In this document: piece by piece, positions 26,239 through 34,872 of the stretch | Position numbering within the stretch: position 1 is the first letter of the stretch | How the letters are laid out: the number at the start of each line of letters is the position of its first letter | Origin: CAZEHS01 sp964511875 | GTDB lineage: Bacteria; Bacillota; Clostridia; Peptostreptococcales; Acidaminobacteraceae | Direction: 5' to 3' | Length of the DNA: 64,000 nucleotides | NCBI GenBank assembly: GCA_964511875.1 | Contig: CAZEHS010000005.1 | Coordinates: 10,179-74,178, forward strand | Notes under the pieces: model-generated | What the model saw: only the letters and a program-made list of their open reading frames with translations | The model's database searches: none | Told to the model about the DNA's origin: nothing | Translations under genes and position numbers: made by a program

Positions 26239-27171
26239 TTAACTGTAAAGAATCGTCTGATCCGGGCTTTTCAAGGCCTTCCTCTTTACAACCGGTAATC
26301 CCATCTGTTCAGCCAACGCATTGATCATTTCCCTTTGACCCCGACCAAGCTTTTCATGAACAACAAATCCACTGATTCCGCCTTTGATTGAATTAATGCA
26401 TTGTCTTAGGATTAATTGACCGGATTCACCCGAATACTGGTCATTCTCAATCCAACGACTAGGCAGGATATGCGTCAATGCAACGGGATGGCTAGGATTC
26501 AAGATTCCTCGGGTAATGGTTTCCTCAAAGTGCATCCCTCCGCAGTAAAGTACAACCGGGTATTCACGAACCTCATCATAGATTCCTGCAAGCGCCTTTG
26601 CAATCACCAGAGACGCAGTTGGATTTGCATAACTTTCAAATGTACTTCCTATTTCAATGTCAATGAATGGAACTGAAGTGTCATGAATCCAGCTGGCCAT
26701 TCCACCGTAGACTATTCCCGACCAATGAGTCGCCTCTGACGTAACGGAAAACTCATCAAGGCTCATTTCGATGCGATTTTTTTCAAGCAGCCTGGCTAGA
26801 TTTGTGGAAAGCGCCGGAGAACTGGCCCCGAAGGTTCCGCTCTGCACATCCCCTACGGTATGGATACACAATACCTTGTCAGGTGCATTGGCACCCCCAT
26901 GCCAGTTCACCATTACAGCCAGGTCACAGTCTCCGAAAAGATTGTTGATAATCGGCAGGTACTGATGGTATGCCATGCAAATGACTGTTTCCGTTCTAAC
27001 ATAATAGAGCATGCTCCCGTTCTCAGGTGTATGAACCAGCACGGGATATCCGTCTACAATCATATCGGATTCCCTTAAATCCAGCAACTGCCGGGATGCT
27101 TCAAAAACCCGTGGTGCTACCTCATCTTTTGTATGATCCATGCAAAAGAAATAAACCGATTTATTTGTCAT
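26239..27171 (-). CDS. DTD2-like D-aminoacyl-tRNA deacylase (310 aa)
   Basis: Resembles the archaeal/plant D-aminoacyl-tRNA deacylase DTD2 (GEK1), which removes D-amino acids from tRNA and recycles aldehyde-modified aminoacyl-tRNA. Family landmarks as I recall them: a histidine motif after a buried strand (VMVNWHGGANA), a small-residue turn (IHTVGDVQSGTFG), SEATHWSG corresponding to EATHHGP, IDIEIGSTFESYANP corresponding to the VEIGSS-E-W motif, and CGGMHF corresponding to GGGHY. Unusual in bacteria. Third gene after dpaL and a GntR gene, spaced 58 bases from the latter, so it may protect translation when D- or diamino acids are used. The activity itself is inferred from motifs. Confidence 0.7.
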   Translation of the reverse strand: MTNKSVYFFCMDHTKDEVAPRVFEASRQLLDLRESDMIVDGYPVLVHTPENGSMLYYVRTETVICMAYHQYLPIINNLFGDCDLAVMVNWHGGANAPDKVLCIHTVGDVQSGTFGASSPALSTNLARLLEKNRIEMSLDEFSVTSEATHWSGIVYGGMASWIHDTSVPFIDIEIGSTFESYANPTASLVIAKALAGIYDEVREYPVVLYCGGMHFEETITRGILNPSHPVALTHILPSRWIENDQYSGESGQLILRQCINSIKGGISGFVVHEKLGRGQREMINALAEQMGLPVVKRKALKSPDQTILYS

Positions 27172-27229
27172 AATAACACCTCATCTTTGCTTCCTCCTCC
27201 AGTCCAATTTGCCTTGCATTAAGTCGATT

Positions 27230-27913
27230 TCATGGCTGTCTACTTCCTGCAAATAACTTTTTCTCATACAAAGCCATTGTTTGAAGCCAGTTGCTTTTCA
27301 TACACTCTCCAGCTGCTTGGGAATCCTGACTCTTGATGGCCTCTATCAGGGCTTTATGGGTCTCAACCGATTGGTCTGATTCACTGGACCAGCGGAAATA
27401 TGCATGCTCGATTCGCTGGATATGAAGGAACAGTGTTTCAGAAAAATCTGTCAGGTATTGATTCTTAGCCATCTCCAGAATCTTTCTATGAAAGGTCCCG
27501 TCAGCCTCAAGTATGGATTTGATGTTTCCTGCATGTATGGCATCTGCAAATATATCATTCAGTCTTTCCAGTTCCTTGATTTGTCTATCCGTGACACGGT
27601 TGCAGGCCAGCTCAGCTGCCAGACCCTGAATATAAGCCAGGGGCATGTACCATTCCCGCAGGTTCTTCAATTCCACAGCTGTCACAATCGTTGCCTTGCC
27701 TGGCTGTATCTCCACCAATCTCTGCGCTTCCAGCAATTGAAACGCTTCCCTGACCGGTGTGCGGCTTACTGAAAAATACTCACACAGTTCAGCATCCATC
27801 AGCTTTTCATTGGGGGTTAAGACACCTTCGATGATCCAGTCTCGCAGGGTCTGATAGATCCTCTCTTTTGCTGACAACCGATTTATCGCTTCTGTTTTAT
27901 TGGGAACGGGCAT
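27230..27913 (-). CDS. GntR-family (FCD) transcriptional regulator (227 aa)
   Basis: N-terminal winged helix (about 12-75: LRDWIIEGVLTPNEKLMDAELCEYFSVSRTPVREAF) and a helical FCD ligand domain with the metal-binding type histidine near HRKILEMA. Such regulators respond to organic or amino acids and usually repress their own operon. The ATG at 27913 follows AAAGGAG; the frame continues upstream only into the dpaL gene. It lies 40 bases after dpaL. A GATATGC dyad just downstream of the dpaL promoter is the probable operator. Confidence 0.9.
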   Translation of the reverse strand: MPVPNKTEAINRLSAKERIYQTLRDWIIEGVLTPNEKLMDAELCEYFSVSRTPVREAFQLLEAQRLVEIQPGKATIVTAVELKNLREWYMPLAYIQGLAAELACNRVTDRQIKELERLNDIFADAIHAGNIKSILEADGTFHRKILEMAKNQYLTDFSETLFLHIQRIEHAYFRWSSESDQSVETHKALIEAIKSQDSQAAGECMKSNWLQTMALYEKKLFAGSRQP

Positions 27914-27953
27914 ATGATCGGCTCCTTTCTTCAAATGATTTGTGCAGTCGTCA

Positions 27954-29165
27954 TTAAAACGATGGGTATTTCCCATCCCATACCACGGAACGATAACCGG
28001 CTTTGTCCGTGTCCCCTTCCGTGCTGAAGAAGAGCACCCGTGAGTTTCTATCAAGCTTCAGCTGTTCCTTTACCTGAGATAACTCCGGATTGGTCATCAG
28101 TTCTGCCACAATGCCCACACCCACAGAACCGCTTTCACCCGAAACCACTTTCGGATCCGAATCCGCGGGATTCCCGAGAATCCTCATTCCCTTTGCAGAG
28201 ATTGGATCCGGGCAGGAAATGAAGGCATCCGCATATGTGTTTAAAACATCCCAGGCAATTGTACTGGGTTCACCACAGGCAAGACCCGCCATGATGGTAT
28301 CCATATCTCCAGTCACAAAGTGAAGAGTTCCATCATCCGCCTGAGCCGTTCTGAACAGGCAATCCGCTTTATTCGGCTCCACAATCACAATCCTAGGGCG
28401 CTGATCGCCGGAATTTTGAGCGAAGAATCCAGCCACTGCCGCCGCCATGGATCCGACCCCTGCCTGCAGGAAGATATGGGTGGGCTTATCTTCGCCACTA
28501 CTTTCCAATTGCAGTTGTGCTTCATAGGCCATGGTCATATAGCCCTCCATAATCCAGGCTGGAATCTCCTCGTAGCCTTCATAGGCCGTGTCCTGAACAA
28601 AAATCCAGCCGTTTTCATCGGCCATTTTCTGGGCTAAACGGACCGCATCATCATAGTTCATATCGGTGATTTCTGCCTCAGCACCAGCCTGCCTGATGTT
28701 TTCCAGCCTTTCAGTACTGGAGCCCTTTGGCATATAGACAACGGATTTCTGTCCCAGAGCCGAAGCAGTCCACGCAATACCCCGGCCATGATTGCCATCC
28801 GTGGCCGTCACAAATGTATTCACCCCAAGTTTGCTCTTGGTTTTTTCATCGGTAAGGGTTGGGTAATCAATCTGGTCCTGAGGAAGGCCGATGCGCGCTG
28901 CAATTACCTGGCCAATGGCATATGAACCCCCAAGTACCTTGAAAGCGTTCAATCCAAAACGATAGGATTCGTCCTTCACATAAATGCTTTTAAGTCCCAA
29001 TGTTTTCGCAAGCCCATCAAGAACGGCCAGGGGCGTTTCCTGGTATTCGGGAAAGCTCTTGTGAAATCGCAGCACTTCTTTTGCCTTGGCGATATTAAAG
29101 TATTTAAAACCCTTAGACTGCTCAGCTTTGTAAGTTCTTGTGACGATTTTGATTTCATTTTTCAT
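27954..29165 (-). CDS. dpaL: Diaminopropionate ammonia-lyase (403 aa)
   Basis: PLP enzyme converting 2,3-diaminopropionate (both enantiomers in the E. coli enzyme) to pyruvate and two ammonia; also acts on D-serine. The Schiff-base lysine lies in GLNAFKVLGGSYA near residue 77; the phosphate loop GVGSMAAAV and FVTATDGNHGRGIAWTA are intact, and length is normal. AAAAGGAG precedes the ATG. First gene of an operon with GntR and DTD2-like genes, behind a clear promoter and dyad. Provides pyruvate and ammonia from amino acids. Confidence 0.93.
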   Translation of the reverse strand: MKNEIKIVTRTYKAEQSKGFKYFNIAKAKEVLRFHKSFPEYQETPLAVLDGLAKTLGLKSIYVKDESYRFGLNAFKVLGGSYAIGQVIAARIGLPQDQIDYPTLTDEKTKSKLGVNTFVTATDGNHGRGIAWTASALGQKSVVYMPKGSSTERLENIRQAGAEAEITDMNYDDAVRLAQKMADENGWIFVQDTAYEGYEEIPAWIMEGYMTMAYEAQLQLESSGEDKPTHIFLQAGVGSMAAAVAGFFAQNSGDQRPRIVIVEPNKADCLFRTAQADDGTLHFVTGDMDTIMAGLACGEPSTIAWDVLNTYADAFISCPDPISAKGMRILGNPADSDPKVVSGESGSVGVGIVAELMTNPELSQVKEQLKLDRNSRVLFFSTEGDTDKAGYRSVVWDGKYPSF

Positions 29166-29197
29166 AGCGGTTGCTCCTTTTGCGAAAACTCAAGTGC

Positions 29198-29251
29198 GAT
29201 ATGCGATATATTGCATATCTACACTATAGCGTGAGTTGTTTTTAAACTCAA
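29198..29251 (-). promoter_or_regulatory. dpaL promoter with adjacent GntR-type dyad
   Basis: On the minus strand TTGAGT (29246-29251), 17 bases and TATAGT (29223-29228) form a good promoter. Immediately downstream, 29198-29219 is a 22-base near-perfect palindrome (GATATGC..GCATATC, two internal mismatches), placed where a bound repressor would block transcription. The co-encoded GntR protein is the likely ligand-controlled repressor. Confidence 0.7.
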
Positions 29252-29306
29252 GATATGATATCAATTAAATCGGGACTCGGACCCGGAATTTCGGGACTAA
29301 GGTCCC

Positions 29307-29335
29307 TTGCCCGGTTAATCACCATGTGAGATAAT
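29307..29335 (+). promoter_or_regulatory. Promoter of the riboswitch leader
   Basis: TTGCCC (29307-29312), 17 bases, GATAAT (29330-29335) on the plus strand. Transcription should start near 29342, just ahead of the riboswitch. Confidence 0.6.
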
Positions 29336-29365
29336 CAGGTTGAAATACATATCAGTACCGGATCA

Positions 29366-29452
29366 TCCCCCGATAAAGGCAAACCTGTCGAAAGGCAGGG
29401 ACGCAAAACTATAGGGCCTTCCTCGCAAGAGATGGCAGCCAGTTGCCGAAGA
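29366..29452 (+). ncRNA. Cyclic-di-GMP-I (GEMM) riboswitch aptamer
   Basis: Carries the characteristic conserved bases of the GEMM-I aptamer: AAAGGCAAACC, a P1b hairpin ending CGAAAGGCAGG, then GGACGCAAA, a GGCC strand, and the P3 hairpin GGCAGCCAGTTGCCGAA. Order and spacing match the known Vc2-type fold. The base aligning with the ligand-contacting G before GCAAACC appears to be G, favouring c-di-GMP over cyclic GMP-AMP. It lies in the leader of an exported-protein gene and is followed by a terminator hairpin. Confidence 0.9.
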
Positions 29453-29467
29453 GTGCTTACGGGCTGT

Positions 29468-29504
29468 GACTCTTTCGCATTAGGCGGAAGAGTTTTTTTA
29501 TTCC
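29468..29504 (+). terminator. Riboswitch expression-platform terminator
   Basis: Arms ACTCTTTCGC / GCGGAAGAGT with one G-U pair and a five-base loop, followed by seven T residues, 16 bases after the c-di-GMP aptamer and 56 bases before the coding start. The arrangement fits ligand-controlled transcription attenuation. Whether ligand turns the gene on or off cannot be read directly. Confidence 0.85.
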
Positions 29505-29559
29505 GTATCCTCCAAGCCGGCGGTGGGATCCTACGGTCCAATCACAAGGAGGAATGAAG

Positions 29560-30084
29560 ATGAAAAAGGCATTGATGATTTTGATGATTACGGCGGTTTT
29601 CAGTCTGATTGGGGTTTCTGTGATGGTCTATGCAGAGGATGCGACGGTACCAGTCAATGAGCCTGTACAGACGGGCGACCTGGAGATTCCGGTGGTCGTG
29701 ACCGACCAGAACGCAGCCCTGGAGCGCATTGCTCAGGCAAAGACCTTAGGCATCACCCCTGGCAAGCTGAAACTGATTCAAAAATTATCCTTATCAACCG
29801 AGACCCTTGCGCTGTCCGACCCTGCCATAACCACCGTATCCCCTTTTGTTATCGCTGACTGGACCGGTGTCTCAGTCAAGGATATCATGGCAGCCATCAA
29901 GAGCAACCGCAAAGCGGCAAATCTTCCTGACGAGACCCCGGTATCCGACGTACCGGAAGTGACAGAAGCCGCGGCTGCGGTTGAGACTCCCGTTACAACA
30001 GCTGTAAGAGCAACTGATGCAAGCAGTAAGAGCAGCACGAAATCTCATGGCAAAGCCAACAGCAATGGCGGCAAGAAAAAATAA
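29560..30084 (+). CDS. c-di-GMP-regulated exported protein (174 aa), unknown
   Basis: Secreted protein with a signal peptide of about 24 residues (cut after VYA). The mature part has an acidic/Val-Thr-rich start, a helical segment (ALERIAQAKTLGITPGKLKLIQKL, then DWTGVSVKDIMAAIKSNR), and a low-complexity Ala/Thr then Ser/Lys/Gly-rich basic tail that may bind the wall or DNA. No enzyme domain. AAGGAGG is correctly spaced from the ATG at 29560; the ATG at 29554 is too close. Being behind a c-di-GMP riboswitch, it is likely a surface or biofilm/adhesion-type factor. Confidence 0.85.
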   Translation: MKKALMILMITAVFSLIGVSVMVYAEDATVPVNEPVQTGDLEIPVVVTDQNAALERIAQAKTLGITPGKLKLIQKLSLSTETLALSDPAITTVSPFVIADWTGVSVKDIMAAIKSNRKAANLPDETPVSDVPEVTEAAAAVETPVTTAVRATDASSKSSTKSHGKANSNGGKKK

Positions 30085-30095
30085 GCTGATTGAGG

Positions 30096-30140
30096 AAAGG
30101 AATGCCGTTATCATGAAATCATGATAACGGCATTCCTTTT
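30096..30140 (+). terminator. Strong terminator
   Basis: Arms AAAGGAATGCCGTTATCATGA and its complement around AA, followed by TTTT, 12 bases after the exported-protein stop. Confidence 0.9.
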
Positions 30141-30232
30141 TAGTGGCAGGTTCAAAACATGGTGAGATTCTCCCCTACATGGTACACTAGATACCAATAC
30201 ACATGAAATAATCATACTTAGGGAGCAAACAC

Positions 30233-30775
30233 ATGATTAAGAAAGCAGAGCATATCATTCATAAAATAGAGCCGGGACTTATAAAATATCAAACGATCAT
30301 GGACCGTTTCCGCAGGGTGGACGTTTCTACAGATTCTGATTTTCAGATGCTGTTCAATGGCTTTTACCGGGTTCGTCAACGGGATGAAAAGTTCTATGAG
30401 ACCTACTATCAATTCATGGAAAAGCATAAGAAGCACGGAACAACCTTTGAAAAGACATTGAAACACCTGCACACCGAGCTCGACCGGATTGAAGCTTCTT
30501 TTTCAAGCAAGCTGGTGGCGACGATCAGTCCAGACATGCCCATCTGGGACGAGTTCGTTCTGGATAACCTGACGCTGAAAAAGCCTCAGCAAAACAGCAG
30601 GAACAGATTTGAAGATACGATACTCCTCTATACCCAGATTCATAACTGGTATCGGGATTACGTAAAATCACCCTCCGGAAAGCAAATCATCCGGGTCTTT
30701 GATGAGACGTATCCGAGGGCTGGAATATCCGATGTCAAAAAAGTGGATTTTGTGCTCTGTCAGATCCGAGATTAA
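30233..30775 (+). CDS. Uncharacterised helical protein (180 aa)
   Basis: Soluble, charged, mainly helical protein; I recognise no domain. The text RRVDVSTDSDFQMLFNGFYRVRQRDEKFYETYYQFMEKHK and a C-terminal YPRAGISDVKKVDFVL suggest one compact helical domain of about 170 residues. AGGGAGCA precedes the ATG. It converges with, and overlaps by 41 bases, the LysR gene on the other strand, an arrangement that may couple their expression. Function unknown. Confidence 0.75.
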   Translation: MIKKAEHIIHKIEPGLIKYQTIMDRFRRVDVSTDSDFQMLFNGFYRVRQRDEKFYETYYQFMEKHKKHGTTFEKTLKHLHTELDRIEASFSSKLVATISPDMPIWDEFVLDNLTLKKPQQNSRNRFEDTILLYTQIHNWYRDYVKSPSGKQIIRVFDETYPRAGISDVKKVDFVLCQIRD

Positions 30776-31652
30776 CGAGAAGATGGTTCATAAATGTCTT
30801 TGAGGCTAAGGACAGGGGCAGATTCTTTTTAAATACAATCCCTGCTGATCTTGCAGGGATGGGTGGCGTAACAGGTATTTCTATAAGATCCCCGCATTCC
30901 AGCTCCTGTGTAATGAATTCTTTGATCAGCACAGTGATTCCAAGGCCCAATTTAGCAAATTCAATCAGTATATCCATATTGCCGGTTTCGATTTCCGGCT
31001 TCACGGAAATATTGTTCAGCAGCATATAGCGGTCGATGTATTTCCGACTGACATTATCCTCTTCCATCAGCATAATGGAATGGGGCGGCGAAAAAATGCT
31101 GTTAGCGTTCACATCAAAAGATTTCATATACTGATCACAGGCCACGAAAACATCATGGATATCTGTCAGTCTGACAAAATGATATTGCTCAGTCTCAAAG
31201 GGCTGACTGACAAGACCAAGATCTATGACACCCTCGTCGATCAGTTTCAGTGTTTCGAATGTTGATCTGTTCAGTATTTGAATTTTAATGTGAGGATTCA
31301 ATTGAATGTAGGTTTTCAAGTGAGGAATCAGCAGATGCTTGCACAAGGTTGTACTGACGCTCATTTTGATGATGCCGAACTCGTTGGCTTTCATTTTATC
31401 AAGTATGTTTTTCCCGAGGGATAACTCAGTCATGGCATTTTGAACATGTTGAAAAAATACACTTCCTTCGCTGGTCAGTCTCACACCTCTGGAATTCCTG
31501 GTGAAGAGTGTAACCCCAAGCAGGTTCTCAAGCTTTTTAATCGACTTGCTTATTGCCGGCTGGCTGATAAACAGAATTTCAGCAGCCTTTGAGATGTTTT
31601 TGCAGCTGGCCACTGTATAAAAAACGCGATAGAGTTCCATATCAATAGCCAT
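30735..31652 (-). CDS. LysR-family regulator, divergent from the dehydratase genes (305 aa)
   Basis: N-terminal winged HTH (about residues 5-65: NISKAAEILFISQPAISKSIKKLENLLGVTLFTR) and a periplasmic-binding-like effector domain. The ATG at 31652 is seven bases after GGAGG. Transcribed away from the aconitase-family pair at 31793-33617 across a 140-base AT-rich divergent promoter, the classic layout for a LysR activator of the neighbouring operon; the effector is presumably the dehydratase substrate or product. Confidence 0.92.
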   Translation of the reverse strand: MAIDMELYRVFYTVASCKNISKAAEILFISQPAISKSIKKLENLLGVTLFTRNSRGVRLTSEGSVFFQHVQNAMTELSLGKNILDKMKANEFGIIKMSVSTTLCKHLLIPHLKTYIQLNPHIKIQILNRSTFETLKLIDEGVIDLGLVSQPFETEQYHFVRLTDIHDVFVACDQYMKSFDVNANSIFSPPHSIMLMEEDNVSRKYIDRYMLLNNISVKPEIETGNMDILIEFAKLGLGITVLIKEFITQELECGDLIEIPVTPPIPARSAGIVFKKNLPLSLASKTFMNHLLVNLGSDRAQNPLF

Positions 31653-31792
31653 GCCATAACCTCCAGATATGATAAACATAATTATAAGGTATTTTAGTTA
31701 TATTATAATTGATTATATAATGATGTTGGAACTATCTACGAAAATATTTCTTATGCAAACAATTGATCTGAAAGTCATAAAGGAGAGAAAAA

Positions 31793-33079
31793 ATGGGCAG
31801 AACAATTACAGAGAAGATATTTGACGCGCACAGAGTGAATACGCCGTTTCCGGATACCCATGTATTGAAACTGGACAGGGTCTTCTGTCACGAAATCACC
31901 ACGCCGATAGCCATTACCGATCTGATGGCCAGAGGGATGGACAAGGTATTCGATCCTACAAAAATCAAGGCGGTCATTGACCATGTGACCCCCGCTAAGG
32001 ATTCAAAAACAGCAGAGCAGGGCAAAATTCTCCGCGACTGGGCGAAACGGCACGATATTAAGGATTTTTTTGATATCGGAAGAAATGGTGTCTGCCACGC
32101 CATCTTCCCTGAAAAAGGATTTGTACGGCCTGGATACACTGTGATCATGGGCGATTCCCACACCTGTACCCACGGCGCTTTTGGAGCCTTCGCGGCCGGC
32201 ATCGGCACTACTGACCTGGAAGTGGGCATACTGAAGGGCGTCTGTGCATTCCACTCCCCCAAAACCATAAAATTTGTTCTGAATGGCACATTACGCCCTG
32301 GTGTATATGCTAAAGACCTGATTCTTTTCATTATCAAAGAACTTACCGTCAATGGTGCAACCAACATGGTAATTGAATTTACCGGTTCTGCAGTGGATGC
32401 AATGTCCATGGAATCACGGATGACACTGTGCAATATGGCCATCGAAGCCGGCGGCACCTGCGGTGTATGCTATCCCGATATGACAACGGTAGATTACCTG
32501 TGGGAATTCATACAGGATGAATTCAGCACCAAGGATGAAGCGCTGAAGGCTTACACCCAATGGACTTCCGATGCAGACGCTGCTTATGAAAGGGTTTATG
32601 AATACGATGTGACGGATCTTGAGCCCATGGTCACCTTCGGCTACAAGCCGGACCAGGTAAAAACCGTAGCTGAAATGACAGCCACGAAGGTTGATCAGAT
32701 CTATATCGGCAGCTGTACCAATGGCCGGATTGAGGATCTTCGAGTGGCTGCAGGGATTTTGAAGGGCAAAAAAATCAATGATGACGTTCGTGCGATTGTA
32801 AGCCCGGCAACACCGGCAACCTACACGATGGCGTTGAAAGAGGGCTTAATTGAAATATTCCAGGAGGCTGGTTTTTGCGTAACCAATCCGACCTGCGGAG
32901 CCTGTCTGGGTATGAGCAATGGGGTTCTTGCCAGCGGTGAAGTCTGCGGCTCGACAACAAACCGGAACTTTAACGGCCGCATGGGCAAGGGCGGAACCGT
33001 GCACCTCATGAGTCCTGCCACTGCAGCCGCATCGGCCATTGAAGGAAAAATCACTAATTCAGAATTGTATAATGTGTAG
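31793..33079 (+). CDS. Aconitase-family dehydratase large subunit (LeuC/DmdA-like, 428 aa)
   Basis: Fe-S isomerase/hydro-lyase large subunit of the isopropylmalate isomerase, homoaconitase and dimethylmalate dehydratase group. The three cluster cysteines are visible in GSCTNGRIEDL and NPTCGACLGM; GDSHTCTHGAFGAF is the active-site segment. AAAGGAGAG precedes the ATG. Followed by the small subunit after 16 bases. No leuA or leuB beside it and a dedicated LysR gene, so a catabolic role such as (R)-2-methylmalate or dimethylmalate turnover is as likely as leucine synthesis; substrate unresolved. Confidence 0.88.
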   Translation: MGRTITEKIFDAHRVNTPFPDTHVLKLDRVFCHEITTPIAITDLMARGMDKVFDPTKIKAVIDHVTPAKDSKTAEQGKILRDWAKRHDIKDFFDIGRNGVCHAIFPEKGFVRPGYTVIMGDSHTCTHGAFGAFAAGIGTTDLEVGILKGVCAFHSPKTIKFVLNGTLRPGVYAKDLILFIIKELTVNGATNMVIEFTGSAVDAMSMESRMTLCNMAIEAGGTCGVCYPDMTTVDYLWEFIQDEFSTKDEALKAYTQWTSDADAAYERVYEYDVTDLEPMVTFGYKPDQVKTVAEMTATKVDQIYIGSCTNGRIEDLRVAAGILKGKKINDDVRAIVSPATPATYTMALKEGLIEIFQEAGFCVTNPTCGACLGMSNGVLASGEVCGSTTNRNFNGRMGKGGTVHLMSPATAAASAIEGKITNSELYNV

Positions 33080-33095
33080 TATGCGGAGGAAGAAC

Positions 33096-33617
33096 ATGAA
33101 GACATTCAGCGGAAAAGTCCTGTTCCTGGACCGAAATGATATCAACACCGATGAGATCATCCCTGCAAAATATCTGACAGAAATCACAAAAGAAGCCTTG
33201 AAGCCGTATTTGCTTGAGGACTTGACCCTAGCCTCTTTTAACAAAGAAGACCTGAGCGGCAAGGCAGTGGTCGTAACACGGGCAAATTTCGGCTGCGGAT
33301 CCTCACGAGAACACGCGCCCTGGGCTCTGGAAGTTAATGGGATCAACGTGGTCATTGCAGAGAGCTTTGCACGGATTTTCAGACAGAATATGTATAACTG
33401 CGGCATGTTCGCCATCGAACTGCCTAAGGATAAGATTGACAGCCTGTTTGCCAACTATGGAAGTAAAGACACATCCATCTCCATTGATGTGGACAACGAC
33501 AGGATCATTGTCACCTCCGGCGATAAAACGGAATCAATCGACTTTAAAGTCGGCGGCTTTGATAAAACCCTTGTAAAAGAGGGAGGATGGATCGGTTACG
33601 CAGATAAGAATTATTAA
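33096..33617 (+). CDS. Aconitase-family dehydratase small subunit (LeuD/DmdB-like, 173 aa)
   Basis: Swivel-domain subunit pairing with the large subunit upstream. Conserved text: LDRNDINTDEIIPAKYL at the N-terminus, and ANFGCGSSREHAPWAL, the substrate-binding loop. The ATG at 33096 is preceded by GCGGAGGA. Length is normal for the LeuD family. Ends before a terminator. Confidence 0.9.
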   Translation: MKTFSGKVLFLDRNDINTDEIIPAKYLTEITKEALKPYLLEDLTLASFNKEDLSGKAVVVTRANFGCGSSREHAPWALEVNGINVVIAESFARIFRQNMYNCGMFAIELPKDKIDSLFANYGSKDTSISIDVDNDRIIVTSGDKTESIDFKVGGFDKTLVKEGGWIGYADKNY

Positions 33618-33658
33618 CAGCGGTCCGTTTGATTAGCTGGAGCATCAATACAAATAAG

Positions 33659-33702
33659 AAGGCCGTGCCATTGGTTGAAATCTGATGGCACGGCCCTTTC
33701 TC
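33659..33702 (+). terminator. Terminator of dehydratase operon
   Basis: Arms AAGGCCGTGCCAT / ATGGCACGGCC around a 13-base loop followed by CTTTCTC. Confidence 0.75.
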
Positions 33703-33813
33703 ATTGATGAATCTTTCTCTTGCCACAACATAACAGTTTATGCTAATGTGAACCATCTCATCAGCAAAAAATAAAAGTACAACACGCTTAATTCCATTCC
33801 AAAAGGAGAAATC

Positions 33814-34872
33814 ATGCCGATTCCGGAGAAACTGACCGCCTGGTTTACGACCCACCAGCGAATCCTGCCCTTTCGGGAAAACAAGGACCCTTATCGGATA
33901 TGGGTTTCCGAGATCATGCTGCAGCAAACACAGGTGGACACTGTTCTTCCTTATTATGCCCGTTTTCTTAAGGCCTTCCCCAATGTCCAGGCCTTGGCTG
34001 AAGCCGACGAGGATACGGTGTTCAAATTCTGGGAGGGCTTAGGTTACTATTCCAGGGCTCGCAATCTGCTCAGGTGCGCCCGGGTACTGATTGAGCAGCA
34101 CGACGGCATTTTCCCCACCGATATCACTTCGGCCCTCTTGTTGCCAGGCATCGGTCCATATACCGCAGGAGCGGTTCTCAGCATTGCCTACGACCTTAAG
34201 ATTCCCGCTGTGGATGGCAATGTCATGCGTGTAATTTCAAGGCTTTATGGTCTTCAGGATGACATCGCAGCCCTAAGTACCCGGAAGAACATCGAAAGGA
34301 TGGTGCAGGCGCTCATCCCTGACAATGCCGGCGACTTCAATCAGGGATTGATGGAGCTGGGTGCCCTCATCTGTACACCCCAGAACCCTAAATGCGGCCT
34401 GTGCCCCCTTTCCGACGAGTGCATAGCCATGGCCTGGAACCTCCAGGGGCAGCTGCCGGTTAAAAAGAAGAAATCACCGTCTCCGACACTTCATGTGGCG
34501 GCAGGCATTCTCCATCGAAGCGGATGCTATCTGCTTGTTCGGAATTCAGAAGGCTTGCTTTCAGGTCTTTGGGGCTTTCCGCTCAGCGAAGGGGATACTG
34601 CCGAGGATGCCCGAAACAATCTGCTGAAAACAGTAATAGAGAGATACGGCTATCCGATTGAGCAAATAGAACCATTAGGAACCGCAAAGCATGTGTTTTC
34701 ACACAAGACATGGAACATCACCGTTTACCATATAAACGTCGGCTCCGCAGTTAACGACAGTGGGGCTAAGTACACTGAACCGAATGTTGAATCAAAATGG
34801 CTCAAAAAAGAAGAAATCGCAGAGCTTGCGATTTCGACGGCATTTAAAAAGGTGATTAAATTTCTGGAGTAG
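33814..34872 (+). CDS. mutY: A/G-specific adenine glycosylase
   Basis: Removes adenine mispaired with 8-oxoguanine. HhH-GPD domain with the catalytic region SEIMLQQTQVDTV, LPGIGPYTAGAVLSIAY (helix-hairpin-helix) and VDGNVMRV, then the 4Fe-4S loop with C-x6-C-x2-C-x5-C spacing (CTPQNPKCGLCPLSDEC), and a C-terminal NUDIX-like 8-oxoG recognition domain from about residue 225. AAAAGGAG precedes the ATG. Ends 17 bases inside the convergent radical SAM gene. Confidence 0.95.
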   Translation: MPIPEKLTAWFTTHQRILPFRENKDPYRIWVSEIMLQQTQVDTVLPYYARFLKAFPNVQALAEADEDTVFKFWEGLGYYSRARNLLRCARVLIEQHDGIFPTDITSALLLPGIGPYTAGAVLSIAYDLKIPAVDGNVMRVISRLYGLQDDIAALSTRKNIERMVQALIPDNAGDFNQGLMELGALICTPQNPKCGLCPLSDECIAMAWNLQGQLPVKKKKSPSPTLHVAAGILHRSGCYLLVRNSEGLLSGLWGFPLSEGDTAEDARNNLLKTVIERYGYPIEQIEPLGTAKHVFSHKTWNITVYHINVGSAVNDSGAKYTEPNVESKWLKKEEIAELAISTAFKKVIKFLE

